DNA of 8,014 bases. Source: an uncultured Collinsella sp. GTDB taxonomy: Bacteria; Actinomycetota; Coriobacteriia; Coriobacteriales; Coriobacteriaceae. The position numbers and the translations under genes are program-made. The stretch lies in the NCBI GenBank assembly GCA_902496375.1, contig CABVAS010000064.1:1-8014 (forward strand), written 5' to 3'. Of this stretch, positions 4,585-8,014 are shown in pieces. The notes beneath the pieces were generated by a model that saw only the letters and a program-made list of their open reading frames with translations, did no database searches and was not told the origin of the DNA. Each line of letters begins with the position of its first letter. Positions within the stretch are counted from its first letter, which is position 1.

Positions 4585-5870
4585 GCGATATTTTGGACGT
4601 CTACGGTCGCGAGGTGCTCGACAGCCGCGGCAATCCCACCGTCGAGGTCGAGGTCGTGCTCGAGGACGGCAGCTTTGGCCGCGCAATGGTGCCTTCGGGT
4701 GCTTCGACCGGCGCCTTTGAGGCCTGCGAGCTGCGCGATGGCGACAAGGGCCGCTACCTGGGCAAGGGTGTTTTGCAGGCCGTCGAGCACGTCAACAACG
4801 AGTGCGCTAACGCCGTCGTGGGCCTCGACGCCTTCGATCAGCGCGCCGTCGATGCCGCGCTGATTGCCGCGGACGGTACCCCCAACAAGACCAAGCTCGG
4901 TGCCAACGCCATCCTGGGCGTGTCGCTGGCCGTCGCCCGCGCCGCTGCCGAGTCGGCGGGCCTGTCACTGTACCAGTACCTGGGCGGCGTCAACGCCCAT
5001 CTGCTGCCCACGCCCATGATGAACATCCTCAACGGCGGCGTGCATGCCGACAATAACGTTGACTTCCAGGAGTTTATGATCATGCCGGTGGGCGCCCCGA
5101 GCTTTGCCGAGGGCCTGCGTTGGTGCGCCGAAGTCTACCACACCCTCAAGGGCGTGCTGCACGAGGCCGGCCTGGGCGGCGGCGTGGGCGACGAGGGCGG
5201 CTTTGCGCCCAACCTCAAGACCAATGCCGAGCCGTTCGAGTACATCACCAAGGCCGTGGAGAAAACCGGCTTTAAGCCCGGCGTCGACTTCATGTACGCC
5301 ATGGACCCGGCCTCGACCGAGTTCTACAACGCCGAGACCGGCATGTACGAGCTCAAGGGCGAGGGTGTTGAGTACACGAGTGCCCAGATGGTCGATTACT
5401 GGGAGAAGCTCGTCGACACCTATCCCATCATCTCCATTGAGGACGGCATGGCCGAGGAGGACTGGGACGGCTGGGTCGAGCTTACCCGTCGCATTGGCAA
5501 CAAGGTGCAGCTGGTGGGCGACGACCTGTTCGTCACCAACACCGAGCGCCTCAAGAAGGGCATCGAGCTGGGTGCCGCCAACGCGATCCTGGTCAAGGTC
5601 AACCAGATCGGCACGCTCACCGAGTCGCTCGAGGCCATCGAGACTGCCAAGGAGGCCGGTTACGCCTGCATCGTGAGCCACCGCTCCGGCGAGACCGAGG
5701 ACTCCACGATCGCCGACTTGGTCGTGGGCGTCAACGCCGGTCAGATTAAGTCGGGCGCCCCGTGCCGCAGCGACCGTATCGCCAAGTACAACCAGCTCAT
5801 CCGTATCGAGGACGAGCTCGAGGGCAGCGCGCGCTACGCCGGCAAGGCCGCGTTCTACAACATTCGCTAG
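4581..5870 (+). CDS. eno: Enolase (phosphopyruvate hydratase)
   Basis: Enolase interconverts 2-phosphoglycerate and phosphoenolpyruvate in glycolysis and gluconeogenesis. The 429-residue product is full length and starts with the family N-terminus VYGREVLDSRGNPTVEVEV. Key residues are the mobile-loop serine in MVPSGASTG (S42), GGVHADNNVDFQEF (H155, E164), the catalytic glutamate in GDEGGF (E205) and the magnesium ligands D242 (MDPAS), E287 (SIEDGM) and D314 (VGDDLF). The catalytic lysine is in ILVKVNQIGT (K339), followed by SHRSGETEDS with H367, and K390. The ATG at 4581 follows GAGAGGGAGA by about 5 nt. It has its own promoter candidate and is closed by a strong terminator, so it is probably monocistronic. 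The order mazG-eno-ftsB-ppx matches the actinobacterial arrangement, for example in Mycobacterium. Confidence 0.99.
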   Translation: MSDILDVYGREVLDSRGNPTVEVEVVLEDGSFGRAMVPSGASTGAFEACELRDGDKGRYLGKGVLQAVEHVNNECANAVVGLDAFDQRAVDAALIAADGTPNKTKLGANAILGVSLAVARAAAESAGLSLYQYLGGVNAHLLPTPMMNILNGGVHADNNVDFQEFMIMPVGAPSFAEGLRWCAEVYHTLKGVLHEAGLGGGVGDEGGFAPNLKTNAEPFEYITKAVEKTGFKPGVDFMYAMDPASTEFYNAETGMYELKGEGVEYTSAQMVDYWEKLVDTYPIISIEDGMAEEDWDGWVELTRRIGNKVQLVGDDLFVTNTERLKKGIELGAANAILVKVNQIGTLTESLEAIETAKEAGYACIVSHRSGETEDSTIADLVVGVNAGQIKSGAPCRSDRIAKYNQLIRIEDELEGSARYAGKAAFYNIR

Positions 5871-5942
5871 GCAAACGGCGTGCGCGGGGCGGGGCTGACT
5901 CGGATTCGCCTCGCTCCCGCCGGGCGCTGTTGAGCACCATTG

Positions 5943-5974
5943 GGCGCTGGGCCATATGGCTCAGCGCCTTTTTT
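5943..5974 (+). terminator. Rho-independent terminator after eno
   Basis: An 11-bp stem, GGCGCTGGGCC (5943-5953) with GGCTCAGCGCC (5958-5968), has one G-U pair and an ATAT loop, and is followed by six T. A second GGGCGCTG at 5922-5929 could compete for the same 3' strand, and a GGCGGG/CCCGCC hairpin lies at 5888-5921. The extra pairing may be incidental. It is a strong intrinsic terminator about 70 nt after the eno stop. Confidence 0.95.
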
Positions 5975-6013
5975 ATGTCGAGCAAGGGCCGCCGAAGGCG
6001 TTGCGCGCGCTCG

Positions 6014-6022
6014 TGCTATAAC
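6014..6022 (+). promoter_or_regulatory. Extended -10 promoter of ftsB-ppx
   Basis: TGCTATAAC combines a TGn extension with TATAAC, one mismatch from consensus, 43 nt upstream of the ftsB start and 40 nt after the eno terminator. No clear -35 is visible, which is usual for extended -10 promoters. Confidence 0.6.
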
Positions 6023-6065
6023 TAAAAGACTTAGCGCAAACAAACCTCAACCGCACAAGGCGCAC

Positions 6066-6833
6066 ATGGATCAGATTTACGACAACAGGTACTATTCCGC
6101 CGGTTCGCGTGAGCCGTCACCTCGCCGTGCGCGCACGGTGCAGCTCGGCGGGTCCGATTACGCCGGTGCCGACTGCTCCACGCAGCGACCGACAAGTGCC
6201 TCACACTCCCGTGCTCAAGTGAATACGTCGACGGACCGCCCGCTACGTTCGGTGCGCCCGGCGCACTCGGAGCATGCTCAGCGTTCCTCGGCTCAAACGC
6301 ATGAAAAGCCGAGTAGGCCCTCGAACCGTCTTTCGGGCTCGGACTTCATGCATTACGCCAACGATAACGCGGTGGTCAAGGCAATCTACGACTTTACCCA
6401 CGGTCCCCAGCGGGGGCTGTTTGTTGGCATTGTCGTCGCCCTGGCGCTCGTGAGCCTGTATTTTCCCGTACGCGACCTGTACGTGGCTAAGCGCTCGAGC
6501 GACATCTTGGCCAAGCAGGTCGAGATTCGTCAGCAATACAATGATGAGATGAAAAAAGACACTGATAAGTGGTTCTCGGAAGAGGGCATTAAGGATTCGG
6601 CACGGGGCCTGGGCATGGCGATGCCCGGCGAGAAGAGGATTGAAGTGCTGGGCCTGGACGATGATTCGGATTCGTCGTCGAGCAAAAAGTCCTCAAACGC
6701 CAAGAATGCCAGCGAAGTGGCCAAAGAGATCGAAGAGGTCGGCAAGGACGCACCGTGGTACATCAAGACGCTCGATATGCTGTTTGGATTTAACGGCGTC
6801 GAGGGCCAGACGGTCGCGTCCAGCGGCGAGTAG
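6066..6833 (+). CDS. DivIC/FtsB-like septum formation initiator
   Basis: This 255-residue single-pass membrane protein resembles FtsB/DivIC, which bridges FtsL and FtsQ in the divisome. Residues 1-115 are polar, rich in Ser, Arg and Pro, and probably disordered in the cytoplasm. A transmembrane helix spans about 117-135 (GLFVGIVVALALVSLYFPV). A likely coiled coil follows at about 136-170 (DILAKQVEIRQQYNDEM). The family tail IKDSARGLGMAMPGEKRIEVLG (175-196) corresponds to the FtsB pattern of an arginine-containing helix and a PGE turn. An acidic-serine linker (198-213) leads to an unrecognised end, APWYIKTLDMLFGFNGVEGQ. The ATG at 6066 follows AAGG by 5 nt; earlier in-frame starts would overlap the eno terminator. 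Position between eno and ppx supports the call. The usual actinobacterial DUF501 gene is missing here. Confidence 0.82.
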   Translation: MDQIYDNRYYSAGSREPSPRRARTVQLGGSDYAGADCSTQRPTSASHSRAQVNTSTDRPLRSVRPAHSEHAQRSSAQTHEKPSRPSNRLSGSDFMHYANDNAVVKAIYDFTHGPQRGLFVGIVVALALVSLYFPVRDLYVAKRSSDILAKQVEIRQQYNDEMKKDTDKWFSEEGIKDSARGLGMAMPGEKRIEVLGLDDDSDSSSSKKSSNAKNASEVAKEIEEVGKDAPWYIKTLDMLFGFNGVEGQTVASSGE

Positions 6834-6861
6834 GCGAATAGCGCCCGGAGGGGAGCCCGCA

Positions 6862-7863
6862 ATGGCAGATTGCAAACGATATAAGGTGGCCGCGATCGAC
6901 CTGGGAACGGTGTCGTCGCGACTGGTGCTGGCGCAGGTCGAGGGCGGGGCGATCGTGGAATCGTCCAAGCATACCGAGATTACCGATCTGGGCGAGGGCG
7001 TCGACGCGACGGGCCGCTTTTGCGAGGCGGCTGTCGAGCGTGTGCTCGCTGCGTGTCGCATATTTGTGGATGAGGCGCGTGCCTTTGGGGCCGCGTGCGT
7101 CTGCACCACCTGCACGAGTGCCGCGCGCGATGCGTCCAACGCCGCGCTACTGCTGGACGGCCTGCGCGGGCTGGGGCTCGAACCGCAGGTGATTCCGGGC
7201 GAGGTCGAGGCACGCCTGACGTTTTTTGGCGTGGCACACGACTTTGCCGGCGAGCGCATCATTGTTACCGATTCGGGTGGTGGCTCCACGGAGCTCGCGA
7301 CGGGCGTATACGCTCCGGAGCGCGGGGTCTTCGCGCTGGAGGGAACGCGCTCGCTGGACATCGGTTGCCGTCGCGTGACGGAGCGGTTTTTCTCGGCGCT
7401 GCCGCCAACGGACAGTGAACTTGCCGCCGCTGGTGCATGGGCGGGCGAGCAGTTCGGGGCTTACTTTGAGGGCCTACCTGTCGACTTTGAGCGCGCTGAG
7501 CGCCTCGTCGCGGTGGGCGGTACCGTCACCACGCTCGTGGCACTCGTTCACGAACTGGAGCCGTACGACTCGAGCTTTGTGCACCTGCGTGAGCTTTCGA
7601 TGGAGCAGATCTCGGCCGCTATCGAGCGCATGTCCACGCTGGACGTGGAGGGCATCGCCGCGCTACCGGGCGTGCAGCCCAAGCGTGCGGGTGTGATTCT
7701 GGCTGGCGCCGTGGTGATCCGCGAACTCATGCGAGCCGGCGGTTACGACATACTCACCGTAAGCGAGAACAGCCTCCTCGCCGGAATGGCCGCCACCATC
7801 AACGAGACCCTCGACGGCGCGACCCCCACCATCGCCTGGACCCCCAACCTCAGCGCCCTTTAA
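6862..7863 (+). CDS. Ppx/GppA-family exopolyphosphatase
   Basis: This 333-residue member of the ASKHA fold family releases phosphate from polyphosphate or converts pppGpp to ppGpp. It shows the phosphate-1 motif AAIDLGTVSSRLVLA (10-24, D13) and TSAARDASN (85-93). The catalytic-glutamate region is IPGEVEARLTFFG (E114/E116), followed by the phosphate-2 loop TDSGGGSTEL (136-145), DIGCRRVTERF and the adenosine-type motif AVGGTVTTL. The family often has ATSAxR where CTSAAR stands here, and SNS where TVSSR stands. It is short compared with E. coli Ppx (about 513 residues) and lacks the C-terminal HD-like and extra domains, like the short actinobacterial Ppx proteins. The ATG at 6862 follows CGGAGGGGA by 8 nt. 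It lies 28 nt after ftsB and is probably co-transcribed with it. Ppx and GppA activity cannot be separated by sequence alone. Confidence 0.9.
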   Translation: MADCKRYKVAAIDLGTVSSRLVLAQVEGGAIVESSKHTEITDLGEGVDATGRFCEAAVERVLAACRIFVDEARAFGAACVCTTCTSAARDASNAALLLDGLRGLGLEPQVIPGEVEARLTFFGVAHDFAGERIIVTDSGGGSTELATGVYAPERGVFALEGTRSLDIGCRRVTERFFSALPPTDSELAAAGAWAGEQFGAYFEGLPVDFERAERLVAVGGTVTTLVALVHELEPYDSSFVHLRELSMEQISAAIERMSTLDVEGIAALPGVQPKRAGVILAGAVVIRELMRAGGYDILTVSENSLLAGMAATINETLDGATPTIAWTPNLSAL

Positions 7864-7875
7864 CCATCCCCTCAT

Positions 7876-7943
7876 AAGTTGCGGTGAAATACGGACTAAA
7901 ATCGCTCTTTCGGGCACCAAACAGTCCCTATTCCACCGCAACT
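7876..7943. repeat. Inverted-repeat element, copy 2
   Basis: This 68-bp element begins AAGTTGCGGTGAAATA and ends TATTCCACCGCAACT, in the same orientation as the copy at 1137-1205. The right arm is nearly identical to that copy. The left arm differs at one position near its middle (ACGGACT instead of AGGGACT) and then diverges. The loop is also alignable, around CGCT...GGCA..AAACA. It keeps the left-arm A opposite right-arm C, which is a wobble pair only in minus-strand RNA. It starts 12 nt after the ppx stop codon. Confidence 0.85.
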
Positions 7944-8014
7944 CAACAGCCGGCACCTGGGGACGTTCCTTTTAATATGAGCAGGACATTGTCAAGAGGC
8001 AAAATCGGGCCTGG
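7944..8014. other. Unassigned right edge
   Basis: These 71 bp show no convincing gene. GGCACCTGGGGACGTTCC at 7952-7969 is followed by a T-run and TAATATGAG. I recall similar GGGGACGTTCCT strings next to dispersed repeats in related genomes, but cannot confirm this. A minus-strand TTGACA (7995-7990) has no -10 at a usable distance. Confidence 0.4.

Noticed and set aside
4965..5681. Long minus-strand open frame within eno
   Set aside because: It is an antisense shadow of a full-length, motif-perfect enolase; high GC produces such frames.
7990..7995. Minus-strand TTGACA as a -35 box
   Set aside because: TATTAA on the same strand is only 12 nt away and nothing suitable lies at 16-18 nt; no minus-strand gene is seen to its left.

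Overview
The window looks like chromosomal DNA from a high-GC Coriobacteriia-type actinobacterium, most likely Collinsella or a close relative. This is inferred from the GC-biased codon use, the gene order mazG-eno-ftsB-ppx typical of actinobacteria, and the style of the palindromic intergenic repeats. No database search was possible.

Region 1 (1-1217) is the end of a histidine operon on the plus strand. It holds the 3' part of hisF, then complete hisI and hisE as separate genes. A ~95-bp imperfect palindrome centred on a perfect 18-bp palindrome lies between hisF and hisI. After hisE comes a 69-bp inverted-repeat element.

Region 2 (1218-2430) holds a minus-strand PHP-family phosphoesterase, plausibly the histidinol-phosphatase that completes the pathway. 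It is convergent with hisE. A 301-bp divergent intergenic stretch follows, containing a strong stem-loop with 23-nt arms.

Region 3 (2431-4438) is a probable three-gene plus-strand operon: a stand-alone LarC C-terminal-domain (DUF111) protein without its N-terminal partner, a YfcE-like metallophosphodiesterase, and a full two-domain MazG nucleotide pyrophosphohydrolase. It ends at a clear rho-independent terminator.

Region 4 (4439-5974) is eno (enolase) with its own promoter-like -10, a 10-bp direct repeat around that -10, and a possible 26-codon leader ORF whose stop overlaps the eno start codon. A strong intrinsic terminator follows.

Region 5 (5975-8014) has an extended -10 promoter candidate, a DivIC/FtsB-like septum protein with long disordered flanks, and a Ppx/GppA-family exopolyphosphatase. 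A second copy of the 69-bp inverted-repeat element follows, then 71 bp of unassigned sequence.

The genes are mostly housekeeping: histidine synthesis, nucleotide-pool hygiene, glycolysis, cell division and polyphosphate or alarmone metabolism. I see no defence system, phage, IS transposase or CRISPR array. The least explained content is intergenic: three unrelated palindromic elements, one of them present twice in the same orientation, plus the leader ORF of eno and the orphan LarC2 domain.
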